Shown piece after piece: positions 1 to 6,504 of a stretch of DNA of 35,931 bases. Position 1 is the stretch's first letter. Every line of letters begins with the position of its first letter. Where the stretch lies: the NCBI GenBank assembly GCA_027071355.1, contig JALSUJ010000212.1, positions 1 through 35,931 of the forward strand. The letters run 5' to 3'. Origin of the DNA: Gammaproteobacteria bacterium (GTDB taxonomy: Bacteria > Pseudomonadota > Gammaproteobacteria > GRL18). The notes beneath the pieces were generated by a model. That model did not search any database. It was not told where the DNA came from and saw nothing but the letters and a program-made list of their open reading frames with translations. A program made the position numbers and the translations under genes.

Positions 1-178
1 CCTCAGCCATAGATCCAGTTATAACCCAAATTCCTAACGAGGTGAGTAATACGACGACAACGGTTGCCCAGATAGCAACACGCTTGCGACGAGCAATCGC
101 TGTTTTGCTTGCTGTCGCTTCCCGGCGTTTTTCCGCCAAGGCTTCCGGGGTTGGTGGTTTAGATGTGATGTCAATCAT
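1..178 (-). CDS. Small membrane protein, N-terminal part (runs off the left edge)
   Basis: The reading frame starts with ATG at 178 on the minus strand and stays open to the window edge, giving about 59 residues. It begins MIDITSKPPTPEALAEKRRE, continues as a lysine- and arginine-rich stretch, and then enters a hydrophobic segment (AIWATVVVVLLTSLGIWVI). This is the layout of a small inner-membrane protein with a basic cytoplasmic N-terminus and a single membrane helix. Its start overlaps the end of the upstream gene by 8 bases, which suggests co-translation as the last visible member of a minus-strand operon. I do not recognise a family, and the C-terminus is outside the window. Confidence 0.6.
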   Translation of the reverse strand, partial: MIDITSKPPTPEALAEKRREATASKTAIARRKRVAIWATVVVVLLTSLGIWVITGSMAE

Positions 179-371
179 GTTTTTTCTTCTCATTTATTTT
201 ATTTAAGGCCTCGCAATTTTTTTTACTGACAACACCACGCAAGACAATATCAAAAAAAACGGGGTCAGTGTTGGCCCAACGTATTAACGTGCCCGAGGTC
301 CGTCCGGTCATTTCTGATAATTCAACCAGGTTCTTCAACCCGGCTAGTTTGCATTTGTCACTAACTTTCAT
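171..371 (-). CDS. Small putative DNA-binding protein, paralogue of the gene at 7155-7349
   Basis: I chose ATG at 371, giving about 66 residues; a TTG at 395 would extend it into the preceding gene. The N-terminal segment KCKLAGLKNLVELSEMTGRT closely matches KCKLAGLKSLAELSDLVDVP in the small gene at 7155-7349. In both, the spacing of hydrophobic residues followed by a serine/threonine-rich turn and then TLIRW or TLHDR resembles a helix-turn-helix of the Cro/regulatory type. The two are therefore likely paralogous regulators carried twice by this element. The gene sits 7 bases after the preceding gene and overlaps the next start. Function as a repressor is inference; no operator was identified. 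Confidence 0.6.
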   Translation of the reverse strand: MKVSDKCKLAGLKNLVELSEMTGRTSGTLIRWANTDPVFFDIVLRGVVSKKNCEALNKINEKKKHD

Positions 372-378
372 CAGTTTT

Positions 379-630
379 TTATTCTTCAATCTCAATTGTA
401 AAATACCTGGCTTTCTGTTTTTTTATTGAGACTTCAGCAGGGTAGGTTTCATAGCCAACACTCACATACCAGTTGGCTATTTTTTCGGCTTCTTCATCAC
501 TATCGCACTCATAAACATCATAAAAACCATCGTTATCAGCAATTTTTACTTTCTGATTGTCCTCAAGATCGTTCATTTCAGCCTTACCATTGCCATATTT
601 TTCTACATGGTAAATCGAGTAATCAGTCAT
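379..630 (-). CDS. Small acidic protein of unknown function
   Basis: An 83-residue acidic protein starting at ATG 630, which overlaps the stop of the upstream 47-residue ORF (ATGACTGA arrangement). The sequence is rich in Asp and Glu in its middle (YECDSDEEAEKIANWYVSVG) and ends in an alternating hydrophobic segment (ARYFTIEIEE), suggesting a small alpha/beta fold. There is no signal peptide or membrane segment. It resembles the many short accessory proteins found in leading or cargo regions of plasmids, but I recognise no family and assign no function. Confidence 0.65.
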   Translation of the reverse strand: MTDYSIYHVEKYGNGKAEMNDLEDNQKVKIADNDGFYDVYECDSDEEAEKIANWYVSVGYETYPAEVSIKKQKARYFTIEIEE

Positions 631-766
631 TTCGTCTCCCCGTTTTTTGTTTCACAAACAAATCGTATGCCTCGCCCGCTTCACTCCATGCCCATTGTTG
701 GGCTGGTGGTATTCTCTTTCTTCTACAATAGTCCATTTTCCATGTCCACTTAATACTTGATCTCAT
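623..766 (-). CDS. Very small basic protein (47 residues), translationally coupled
   Basis: This short minus-strand frame starts at ATG 766, is preceded by a GAGGG ribosome-binding site about 6 bases upstream, and ends in a TGA that overlaps the ATG of the next gene. The product begins MRSSIKWTWKMDYCRRKRI and is rich in Trp, Lys and Arg. The good ribosome-binding site and the start/stop overlap are the reasons for calling it. No family is recognised. Confidence 0.5.
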   Translation of the reverse strand: MRSSIKWTWKMDYCRRKRIPPAQQWAWSEAGEAYDLFVKQKTGRRND

Positions 767-812
767 TTTATTGCCCTCGTTTTATATATTCATTATTCTG
801 TATATATCACTG

Positions 813-1082
813 TTATGCGCCAAACATATCTTTGCGTTTCGTGCGTATTTCGTCTTCTGTTAAGCCTGCTGATAGCGCTATTTCAAAATATACTTTGCAC
901 AGCTTTTCCGCCGCGATAAGTGCGTCCGCCGCTTCATTTAGCAATGGGGCATGTAAAGCTTCGCGCTCATCGTAAGGGTCTGGTAGCGCGTGTTTTCGCA
1001 AGCGTCCAACAAGGCGTTTAACATCGGGCGCTTCGCGTCTGGTCGCCGCTTCACTTTCAGTTTTCAAATCATGTTTTGTCAT
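813..1082 (-). CDS. Phage/plasmid-type accessory protein of unknown function
   Basis: An 89-residue minus-strand protein from ATG 1082. It is strongly helical and charged, with a central segment reading RLVGRLRKHALPDPYDER followed by NEAADALIAAEKL. This type of segment recurs in short phage and plasmid proteins of unknown function, where an Ala- and Glu-rich helix follows a tyrosine-containing turn. There is no membrane segment. It lies in the same minus-strand run as its neighbours, with about 45 bases to the next small gene. I can say it is probably a real, helical cytoplasmic protein but not what it does. Confidence 0.55.
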   Translation of the reverse strand: MTKHDLKTESEAATRREAPDVKRLVGRLRKHALPDPYDEREALHAPLLNEAADALIAAEKLCKVYFEIALSAGLTEDEIRTKRKDMFGA

Positions 1083-1112
1083 TGCTTTTAGTCCTATGCT
1101 TGCGCCGGTTAA

Positions 1113-1313
1113 CTAATGCGTTATGTTTGCAACGAAGCGTTGTATTTCTTCACGGCTCACATACACAGTTTGCTCTGTACCTTTCACTTTGATGTACTCC
1201 CACGAATGAATTCGGGGATTCTTTGGGTTCAAGCAGCATGAGCGGAAGTTTCCCGTCTTACCGCGCCTGGCCCTAACGCTGACATCCCAGCGTTTTTGAT
1301 ATTGATTGCGGTG
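1113..1313 (-). pseudogene. Open frame without a start codon, in frame with the release-factor-like gene
   Basis: Directly after the TAA stop of the release-factor-like gene (1314-1316) the same frame stays open for 66 codons to a TAG at 1113-1115. The translation is protein-like and basic (QKRWDVSVRARRGKTGNF, then NPKNPRIHSWEYIKVKG and YVSREEIQRFVANI) but has no ATG or GTG near its beginning; the first possible start is an internal TTG. It may be a small gene that lost its start, a fusion partner separated by a nonsense mutation, or a read-through extension. Part of it (1189-1214) matches one arm of the long palindrome at 22347-22388. Confidence 0.4.
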
Positions 1314-1712
1314 TTATACACTCGCTATGGTATTACGTCTGGCCTCTATCATCTCTGATAAGTCACCGTCCACAACTACTTTTTTATAGCTCCGTTTGAG
1401 TCCGCTTGCTTTATCATGCACCTCATTTCTCACGCAGTGGTAGTTGCGGATTGTATCCCGAGTCTTAAATCTAATCACGGGATTGTCTGAGTAGAAATGT
1501 GCCAATATCAACTTTGCCAGCCTGTTGAATGCCGTGCGCTGGTTGGATGCGCGCTCTCTCGATTCGGTGCCTTGCGCTCTAAGTCCTGTTGCAATATGAG
1601 TGATTCGGCAGCAGTTCTGGTGTTTATTCCTGTGCTGTCCGCCGGCGCCAGATCCAGAATACCATTCCACCTTAAAATCTTTTTTAGTTAAATGTATTTC
1701 TTCGTATATCAT
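1314..1712 (-). CDS. Release-factor-like peptidyl-tRNA hydrolase with GGQ motif
   Basis: A 132-residue protein starting at ATG 1712 after an AGGTGA ribosome-binding site. Residues 20-40 read GSGAGGQHRNKHQNCCRITH, the universal GGQ loop of class I release factors plus the RITH strand; TG and an arginine/asparagine-rich helix (ESRERASNQRTAFNRLAKLI) follow, as in RF1/RF2 domain 3. In that family the GGQ glutamine lets water hydrolyse peptidyl-tRNA in the ribosome. The protein lacks the codon-recognition domain, so by size it resembles ArfB/PrfH-type rescue factors or phage-encoded release-factor-like proteins. It could rescue stalled ribosomes or act against host translation; which one cannot be read from the sequence. 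It lies beside a tRNA-like RNA. Confidence 0.85.
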   Translation of the reverse strand: MIYEEIHLTKKDFKVEWYSGSGAGGQHRNKHQNCCRITHIATGLRAQGTESRERASNQRTAFNRLAKLILAHFYSDNPVIRFKTRDTIRNYHCVRNEVHDKASGLKRSYKKVVVDGDLSEMIEARRNTIASV

Positions 1713-1787
1713 GTCTCACCTAAAATTCGTGTATAACAAGGCGCTACACGGTACGTAAAAACCGCGCCCGTGAGTTTGATCGTTAGG

Positions 1788-1871
1788 TGGCGGCATGTGG
1801 AATCGAACCACTCACCAGGTAATCTTAAATGCAGGAGCGTGTTACCTACATACCAGGTGCCGATTACCGCC
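1788..1871 (-). tRNA. tRNA-like gene, atypical or degenerate
   Basis: On the minus strand an 84-base segment has a 7-bp acceptor stem (GGCGGTA pairing with TGCCGCC, one G-U) and a T arm with GTGG-TTCGATT-CCAC, ending in a discriminator A without an encoded CCA. A short TTACC/GGTGA pairing before the T arm suggests a class II variable arm. I could not find a standard 5-bp anticodon stem with a 7-base loop; a TGCAT segment in the middle could present GCA, but the flanks do not pair. It is therefore a tRNA-like element, possibly degraded, rather than a confident tRNA. Its 5' end overlaps the stop of the zinc-finger ORF by 8 bases. Confidence 0.45.
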
Positions 1872-2031
1872 ATGTTCTTTTTGCTCTCAATCTTTTTTCA
1901 GCTTCGCCCGGATGTTTATCTTCCATGTGCTTTACCAGTCCGACTATTGACATAAATCGCCTGTTGTTTTTTTGTATACATCCACGTACTGGGCATTGAT
2001 AGCCTTCTACGTTTTGTTTTGAACTAGCCAT
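1864..2031 (-). CDS. Small single C2H2-like zinc-finger protein
   Basis: I start this gene at ATG 2031, which has an AGGTGA ribosome-binding site four to five bases upstream, giving about 55 residues; an upstream ATG at 2055 lies in a duplicated copy of the same leader segment. The protein contains a CPVRGC pair of cysteines followed by FMSIVGLVKHMEDKH, fitting a C-x4-C ... H-x4-H finger, and ends in a basic tail (KRLRAKRTWR). Bacterial C2H2-like fingers are typically DNA- or RNA-binding. The leader contains two copies of TTAGGTGATTTTAT, so the duplicated start region may be a recent local duplication. Confidence 0.55.
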   Translation of the reverse strand: MASSKQNVEGYQCPVRGCIQKNNRRFMSIVGLVKHMEDKHPGEAEKRLRAKRTWR

Positions 2032-2088
2032 AAAATCACCTAACAATAAAATCACCTAACGTAAAAAACACGCCGCTTATTAAAATCG

Positions 2089-2319
2089 TTAGCAATATAA
2101 ATTCTCGAATTCGTTTTGCTTTTTCTGCAGCCTGTTGTATTGTTCTATTACGCGTGTAGGCATCACATCAAAGCTACCGTATTTGTCCCATATTACTTCC
2201 ATCATGGATAGCCGTTCCATTGCCGCTTGTTCTTCTTTTTCACTTGGCCCAACTAATCTCTTTAGGTCGGAAAGGTTTTTTGATTTTCTGATCGCATCCT
2301 TCAGTTGTTTAATGTTCAT
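2089..2319 (-). CDS. Small helical protein of unknown function
   Basis: A 76-residue, highly charged protein from ATG 2319, beginning MNIKQLKDAIRKSKNLSDLK. Almost all of it is predicted helix by eye (alternating Lys/Glu with leucines), with methionines in the centre and a C-terminal YNRLQKKQNEFENL that could form a short coiled coil. No cysteine cluster or membrane segment is seen apart from a final Cys. It lies in the minus-strand accessory operon between the gene at 2381 and the zinc-finger gene. The family is not recognised. Confidence 0.55.
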   Translation of the reverse strand: MNIKQLKDAIRKSKNLSDLKRLVGPSEKEEQAAMERLSMMEVIWDKYGSFDVMPTRVIEQYNRLQKKQNEFENLYC

Positions 2320-2380
2320 ATTTCACATTCCTCAAATTACTACACAAACACATCTATAGTCATATCCTTTTTTTTGAAGA

Positions 2381-2650
2381 TCAATTCAAAATATCAAACA
2401 ACGATCCTGTGACCTGTCCGATATCAAACCAACCACCAGGAATAAGATCATCTGGTAGCACCTTTGCAATCTCCTCCTCATCATTGTAATAAATAATGAG
2501 AAACCACTCGTCGCCTCTGTGATAAACCTCTACTTTTGCAACATAAGAATCCCTTTCCAGGACTGATTGGCGGTACTCTTTACTCTCTCCCGCCAGTTTC
2601 ATGTAAGGTGCTGTTCTGATTTGTTCGGGTGTCAAGGTTGCTGTCAGCAT
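2381..2650 (-). CDS. Small acidic protein of unknown function, first gene of the leftward operon
   Basis: An 89-residue protein starting at ATG 2650 behind a CTGGAGAAAG ribosome-binding site. The first third is helical and the middle reads as beta strands (YVAKVEVYHRGDEWFLIIYY), followed by an acidic turn and a proline/glycine-rich end. It is the most upstream gene of the leftward accessory operon and faces the rightward operon across a divergent promoter region. The composition suggests a compact cytoplasmic protein. I do not recognise it. Confidence 0.6.
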   Translation of the reverse strand: MLTATLTPEQIRTAPYMKLAGESKEYRQSVLERDSYVAKVEVYHRGDEWFLIIYYNDEEEIAKVLPDDLIPGGWFDIGQVTGSLFDILN

Positions 2651-2676
2651 GGCTTTCTCCAGTTTATGTTGACTCT

Positions 2677-2705
2677 ATTTTATTATCATATATGTAATAA
2701 ATCAA
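2677..2705 (-). promoter_or_regulatory. Candidate sigma-70 promoter for the leftward operon
   Basis: On the minus strand TTGATT (2700-2705) and TAAAAT (2677-2682) are separated by 17 bases in an AT-rich stretch, 27 bases upstream of the first gene. It forms a divergent pair with the promoter at 2726-2754. Confidence 0.5.
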
Positions 2706-2725
2706 GCTATTTATTATTATATATA

Positions 2726-2754
2726 TTGACAACAACGACTGTTTTTGATACTAT
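2726..2754 (+). promoter_or_regulatory. Strong sigma-70 promoter for the rightward cargo operon
   Basis: A consensus TTGACA at 2726-2731 and TACTAT at 2749-2754 are separated by exactly 17 bases. Transcription would run into the cargo genes from 2825 onward, with a 5' leader of about 65 bases to the first short ORF and 170 to the first longer gene. Confidence 0.7.
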
Positions 2755-2824
2755 AAACCTATCAAGTAGATTCTTTACTAACTGCGCCTCGGGTTTCAGG
2801 GGCATTAATCACAACAGGTGATCC

Positions 2825-2926
2825 ATGACACAAGCAAATCATATCTATGTATCGTCGGTAAACATTTTACCCTCCCCTAAAATCTCCGTTATAACCTCAT
2901 CCCTGACACATCAGGCTGGCGAATAA
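2825..2926 (+). CDS. Short leader ORF (33 residues)
   Basis: An ATG at 2825 is preceded by AGGTGA with a short spacer, the same ribosome-binding sequence used by other genes of this element. The frame runs 33 codons (MTQANHIYVSSVNILPSPKI...) to a TAA four bases before the ATG of the next gene. It could be a small protein or a leader peptide that couples translation of the downstream gene. There is no run of one amino acid as in classical attenuators. Confidence 0.4.
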   Translation: MTQANHIYVSSVNILPSPKISVITSSLTHQAGE

Positions 2927-2930
2927 CGTC

Positions 2931-3344
2931 ATGAGAAAAAATGTAAAAATGTCACCAGGCGAAGCAAAAAAAGCCATGATTTTACGAGGCTTTATGCTGT
3001 CCACTGCCGCACGGATTGATGACTACGAACAAGCACACCCCGATGCTATCTATCTGGTCGGCAACAACTGGAACCCAGGCGCATGTTGGTCAGAACCAGG
3101 GCTTGTCTGTGAAACATTAGCTCGCACTAACAGTAAATCACATGGGCGTTCTATCAGGACAACACACGCTGTACGCGAAGCCACTGATGACGAAATAGAA
3201 GCCCAGTTATCCCGTGAGTTAAGTAAGCCATACTTCGGTCTCGACCGAATAAAAAAACTAATCAATATCGCTGATAGTCGTGATATGACAACAACATCAT
3301 ATCGTCGTAAATACGTCGAATTGAGAATCAGGAGATCAGCATAA
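2931..3344 (+). CDS. Cargo protein of unknown function, first of a tight rightward cluster
   Basis: A 137-residue basic protein from ATG 2931, four bases after the short leader ORF. The N-terminal half contains aromatic residues and tryptophans (YLVGNNWNPGACWSEPGL), and the C-terminal half is rich in Arg and Lys (TSYRRKYVELRIRRSA). No membrane segment, signal peptide or known catalytic motif is visible. Its stop overlaps the next start (TAATG), so these genes are co-translated. The position right behind a strong promoter in a plasmid cargo zone that later encodes an AcrVA2 homologue makes an early-expressed anti-host or housekeeping role possible, but that is inference from context only. Confidence 0.6.
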   Translation: MRKNVKMSPGEAKKAMILRGFMLSTAARIDDYEQAHPDAIYLVGNNWNPGACWSEPGLVCETLARTNSKSHGRSIRTTHAVREATDDEIEAQLSRELSKPYFGLDRIKKLINIADSRDMTTTSYRRKYVELRIRRSA

Positions 3345-3595
3345 TGGCTAACATAAAAAAGAAATTTAAAATTATAGCCAGGCATAATAACTGGGTTGCC
3401 GGTTCAAAAATTACCGAAAGCTTTTCATTGATAGATGTTCGTATTCGTCGATTTACCGCAACGATTGAGGGATGGCGCAACTGGAAAATATACGAAGGCC
3501 CCGTTAATGACGAAATCATTAACTCGGTTATAACAAAAGTAAAAAACATCCGTGACAGAATAAAGTCAGGCGATAAAACCGTTTTTGAGGAATGA
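3344..3595 (+). CDS. Small basic protein of unknown function
   Basis: An 83-residue protein beginning MANIKKKFKIIARHNNWVAG, whose ATG overlaps the preceding stop by one base. It is rich in Lys, Arg, Ile and Val, with a predicted beta-rich N-terminal half and a helical C-terminal half (NSVITKVKNIRDRIKSGDK). No known motif is seen. The tight spacing on both sides indicates it is a genuine operon member. Function unknown. Confidence 0.6.
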   Translation: MANIKKKFKIIARHNNWVAGSKITESFSLIDVRIRRFTATIEGWRNWKIYEGPVNDEIINSVITKVKNIRDRIKSGDKTVFEE

Positions 3596-3599
3596 GTTA

Positions 3600-3926
3600 A
3601 TGAACAACACAAAAGAAAAGGCCATTGAAATTTATGCGTTAGTCGCAAATGATTCTTATGTTTGTACTGTCAGCAGTCCAGACAGGAATAATTGTGAGAC
3701 ATCAGTTGGGACCGGTAGCGACATGATTGGCGCAATCGAATCAGATGAATATAACGAGTATTACCTTGAAAAGGCGGACAAGACAGAAGCTGTTGATGCC
3801 TACAATAATATGGTCGATACGCATCAAATTAACGGCGAAGGATTTGCCAATTATGATTATCATCAGTTAACCGTTGTCAGCGAATCGATGATGGAAGTTG
3901 CTTATATCCCTGTGGGCGGGTGGTAA
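3600..3926 (+). CDS. Acidic cargo protein of unknown function
   Basis: I use the ATG at 3600 (MNNTKEKAIEIYALVANDSY), preceded by GAGG at a usable distance; a TTG at 3585 in the same frame is less likely. The protein has about 108 residues, is clearly acidic, and mixes short strands (IEIYALVA, YVCTVSS) with Asp/Glu/Asn-rich loops, ending HQLTVVSESMMEVAYIPVGGW. The small size and acidity are common among DNA-mimic and anti-defence proteins, but this alone is not evidence for such a role. No family is recognised. Confidence 0.6.
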   Translation: MNNTKEKAIEIYALVANDSYVCTVSSPDRNNCETSVGTGSDMIGAIESDEYNEYYLEKADKTEAVDAYNNMVDTHQINGEGFANYDYHQLTVVSESMMEVAYIPVGGW

Positions 3927-3960
3927 TCTCGCTCTGTAAATTGATTACCTGGAGATAACA

Positions 3961-4269
3961 ATGCCAAAACGCATACAAAGAAAACGAACAAAGGGCTGGC
4001 GGATGCCTGAAAACACGGTCTTTGTTGGCCGGCCAGGCCGGTTTGGTAATCCCTTCCGTGTTGCTGACTATTCAAACCAAAACGGCCTGTCAAAAAAATC
4101 ACTGCAGCAGTTTGCTGTTGATGATTTCAGGTCAGCGCTGGCGAATGGGCATCTCAATTATACTGAGTGTGATATTCGACGTGAGTTAAAAGGTAAAAAT
4201 CTGGCGTGTTGGTGTGAACAAGGCACACCATGCCACGGTGATGTTTTACTAGAAATAGCAAACACATAA
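3961..4269 (+). CDS. DUF4326 family protein
   Basis: A 102-residue protein starting at ATG 3961 after a CTGGAGATAACA ribosome-binding region. Near the N-terminus KGWRMPENTVFVGRPGRFGN and near the C-terminus LKGKNLACWCEQGTPCHGDV reproduce the hallmark sequence of the DUF4326 family (a GRP..WGNPF-like block and a L+GK.LACWC...CH.DVL block). The conserved Trp-Cys and Cys-His residues suggest a metal site or active site. The family is widespread in phages and plasmids; its function is not known to me. It is probably a complete copy, since both conserved blocks are present and the length is normal. Confidence 0.85.
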   Translation: MPKRIQRKRTKGWRMPENTVFVGRPGRFGNPFRVADYSNQNGLSKKSLQQFAVDDFRSALANGHLNYTECDIRRELKGKNLACWCEQGTPCHGDVLLEIANT

Positions 4270-4337
4270 TGGTAGTGATCCATTATATGAATGACAAATA
4301 AAGAGATAATGTCTTAATAAAACTGGAGAAAATAACA

Positions 4338-4901
4338 ATGAATTACGAATCACAAATAACCATGGCGAAAACCATGGCAGAAACCGATAAAACCCATCAT
4401 GATTACTGGACAGGGTATGTTCGCGGTTTAATGAAAAACCACTATGGCGAAAAGTTTGGCACCCAGGCAGAGCATCAAACCTGGTTGAATGCATCCGGAG
4501 ATGATACCCGGAACAATCGTTCCAGAGGCTATCGTGACGGTTTTGAGCAAAAAACGCCTTGTCCTGATAATACCGCTAACGTGTTAACGCAGGTAGATCG
4601 TGATGTTCTCATTCGGGATTTAATCCCATCGGGGGATGAATATCATTTTGAAAACGGGAATGCCGACTGGGAGTTGAACGAAATTTTCCAGGCGCATATG
4701 AATATGCCAACTGATCTGGCTGAGGATTATACAAAATACATCCTCGTCTCATTTCTTTATACTGATCCGGATCAAGAAACGTTTCATAAACACAGCTCAG
4801 CCAAAGACTGGCTGGAAGGACGGCTAAGTATAATGAAGGAATCGTTAGAGGAATGGGAAACTCATGTAGTTGATGATGGCAATTTGAGTGACTCAGAGTA
4901 A
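4338..4901 (+). CDS. Cargo protein of unknown function upstream of the AcrVA2 homologue
   Basis: A 187-residue acidic protein from ATG 4338 with a CTGGAGAAAATAAC ribosome-binding region. The first 75 residues contain the segment HHDYWTGYVRGLMKNHYGEK and RGYRDGFEQK, a pattern seen in small plasmid proteins; the rest is acidic and helical, ending in DDGNLSDSE. No membrane segment is present. It is followed after 6 bases by the next gene, so 4338-6391 reads as a three-gene unit ending in the AcrVA2 homologue. I do not recognise the family. Its linkage makes it a candidate for an anti-defence or regulatory partner, which is inference. Confidence 0.6.
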   Translation: MNYESQITMAKTMAETDKTHHDYWTGYVRGLMKNHYGEKFGTQAEHQTWLNASGDDTRNNRSRGYRDGFEQKTPCPDNTANVLTQVDRDVLIRDLIPSGDEYHFENGNADWELNEIFQAHMNMPTDLAEDYTKYILVSFLYTDPDQETFHKHSSAKDWLEGRLSIMKESLEEWETHVVDDGNLSDSE

Positions 4902-4907
4902 CGATCA

Positions 4908-5426
4908 ATGAAAAACAAAAAGTACATTAAAACTATATTCAACCATTTTGAACATGGGGACAAGCAAACAGCCAAAGCAATGTGCGACCGGCTAAAAAAT
5001 AACTTTGCCATCGATGATGATGAAGTTCGGTTTTCTCTCGCAGCAAAAGTTTATCAGCCATACAAAGAAACATGTGACAAGCTTATTGCAGATGGCCGGG
5101 CGGATTTAATCGGTAGCGACTTAACGTTGGGCGAGACGTTCGCGCTTAAAATAACTGTCCATTTTCGCAGTATCGAACCGGTTATGATGTATCCGGGTGA
5201 CCCGGACGATGACATCGATGATATGTATTACCATTATTCCGGGCATCTACATATCATACAAAGAGGCAACGGGAAAGTTGTTGTTGATGGCGGTTCGATT
5301 TGTTGTGGTAGATTTTATGATACAAAAAGAGTCAAAAAACAAATAAAAAAATGGCTTAATCAAAAATTTGGTGCAGGCTCATGCACTGATTATCCCGTTA
5401 CACAAAACAATCCGGTGTTTATATAA
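4908..5426 (+). CDS. Cargo protein of unknown function immediately before the AcrVA2 homologue
   Basis: A 172-residue protein from ATG 4908, starting MKNKKYIKTIFNHFEHGDKQ. It has a helical N-terminal third, an acidic central loop (GDPDDDIDDMYYHYSGHLHI) and a basic C-terminal part with adjacent cysteines (SICCGRF). The central HLHI segment with several His, Tyr and Asp could bind metal, but no known motif is complete. Its TAA overlaps the ATG of the AcrVA2 homologue (TAATG), so the two are translationally coupled. Function unknown. Confidence 0.6.
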   Translation: MKNKKYIKTIFNHFEHGDKQTAKAMCDRLKNNFAIDDDEVRFSLAAKVYQPYKETCDKLIADGRADLIGSDLTLGETFALKITVHFRSIEPVMMYPGDPDDDIDDMYYHYSGHLHIIQRGNGKVVVDGGSICCGRFYDTKRVKKQIKKWLNQKFGAGSCTDYPVTQNNPVFI

Positions 5427-6391
5427 TGGCTACTCACCCTAATCGAGGAAAAAAACCCCGCCCGGTACGGCATCTGGAGGCCGCTGGTCAGCTGTACCCC
5501 GATGCCTGGTCGCAAATAGAGACTTTTCGTACTGGCCGGGGTAAAGATTTGCCTGACTGGCCAGACTGGTGTTTTCTCCCTATGGCCGCCTGGTACGCTA
5601 TTGTCTCCGCCGATGCGCAGGTTGATCAACTCTCCTCATTATTAATTCCCGATGTAGCTCGACTGGCCGCCTTGGGTGCCTGGCGATACACCCAGGGGAT
5701 TTATCAGCTGGATCCGGACCTGTTTACAGCCGTCGCACAAACGACGGTGACCGGTGATATTCCCGTTGAGGCAATTATGCATATGCCTGAATGGTGTCTG
5801 TATATTGAAACCCCGGGTATGTACTGGTTAGACAATATCATGCACGGTTTTTTTGCGCACCTGGAATTTGATATCAAGACAAAACGTACCGAACTGCGGT
5901 TGCTTATTGATACAGACGATGAACTGGCTCCCGTGCCATTACACCTGGGTAAACATACGTTAACTGAAGCGGTTGATCGGGCTATCGCTGTGTCTAAAAA
6001 ATACGCAGCAAAAAAAGGCGTTATTATTGATGATAATGTTGAGGCAATAGCAAAATCCCTTCACCCGATGATGTCGTTATTGCTGTATGTCTGCAGTCAC
6101 GCGGTGGATTACCCGGATCAACATCGTCCTGCCAATCCCACAGCTAAACGAACCCGGCGACACGGCTGGCGACTATTTCCCGCAGCTAAACCAAGAAGAT
6201 GGAAACTGGGTAAAAAGACCGGGAAGACAATACGAGAGCAGCTAAACAACAGGAAAAAATCTAATAGCCACAGCAAAGCCCCGCACATTCGCCGTGCTCA
6301 CTGGCATGGTTACTGGGTAGGCCCACGTGACAGTACCGATAGAAAATTTGAATTGAAGTGGTTGCCACCGATGGTTGTTGCGGCTGAGTAA
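5426..6391 (+). CDS. acrVA2-like: AcrVA2 family anti-CRISPR protein homologue
   Basis: A 321-residue protein, about the same length as AcrVA2 of Moraxella bovoculi as I recall it. Several blocks match that family in order: LGAWRYTQGIYQLD (around residue 78), MPEWCLYIE (around 120), LRLLIDTDDE (around 155), and near the C-terminus PHIRRAHWHGYWVG followed by FELKWLPPMVV. AcrVA2 is reported to lower Cas12a levels by recognising the nascent Cas12a peptide and triggering loss of its mRNA. Homologues are known on mobile elements in hosts without Cas12a, so the target here may differ. A basic stretch rich in Lys, Arg and Asn (about residues 232-280) precedes the conserved C-terminal block. The gene is coupled to the one upstream. 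Confidence 0.85.
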   Translation: MATHPNRGKKPRPVRHLEAAGQLYPDAWSQIETFRTGRGKDLPDWPDWCFLPMAAWYAIVSADAQVDQLSSLLIPDVARLAALGAWRYTQGIYQLDPDLFTAVAQTTVTGDIPVEAIMHMPEWCLYIETPGMYWLDNIMHGFFAHLEFDIKTKRTELRLLIDTDDELAPVPLHLGKHTLTEAVDRAIAVSKKYAAKKGVIIDDNVEAIAKSLHPMMSLLLYVCSHAVDYPDQHRPANPTAKRTRRHGWRLFPAAKPRRWKLGKKTGKTIREQLNNRKKSNSHSKAPHIRRAHWHGYWVGPRDSTDRKFELKWLPPMVVAAE

Positions 6392-6416
6392 AAAACATAC
6401 TTAACGTAGTTATTAG

Positions 6417-6445
6417 TTGATATTTCTACGGTTTTCGTATATAAT
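6417..6445 (+). promoter_or_regulatory. Strong sigma-70 promoter before the gene at 6505
   Basis: TTGATA (6417-6422) and a perfect TATAAT (6440-6445) are separated by 17 bases. It lies just after the stop of the AcrVA2 homologue and would drive the genes from 6505 independently of the upstream operon. Confidence 0.75.
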
Positions 6446-6504
6446 ATATTCATAGACAGAGACAATGATAGTCGAAGTCATAATCCAAAAAAAAGGTGAA
6501 TAAC

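Noticed and set aside
1314-1712. prfC (RF3), the usual SXT integration gene
   Set aside because: The protein is a GGQ class I-like factor of 132 residues, not a GTPase.
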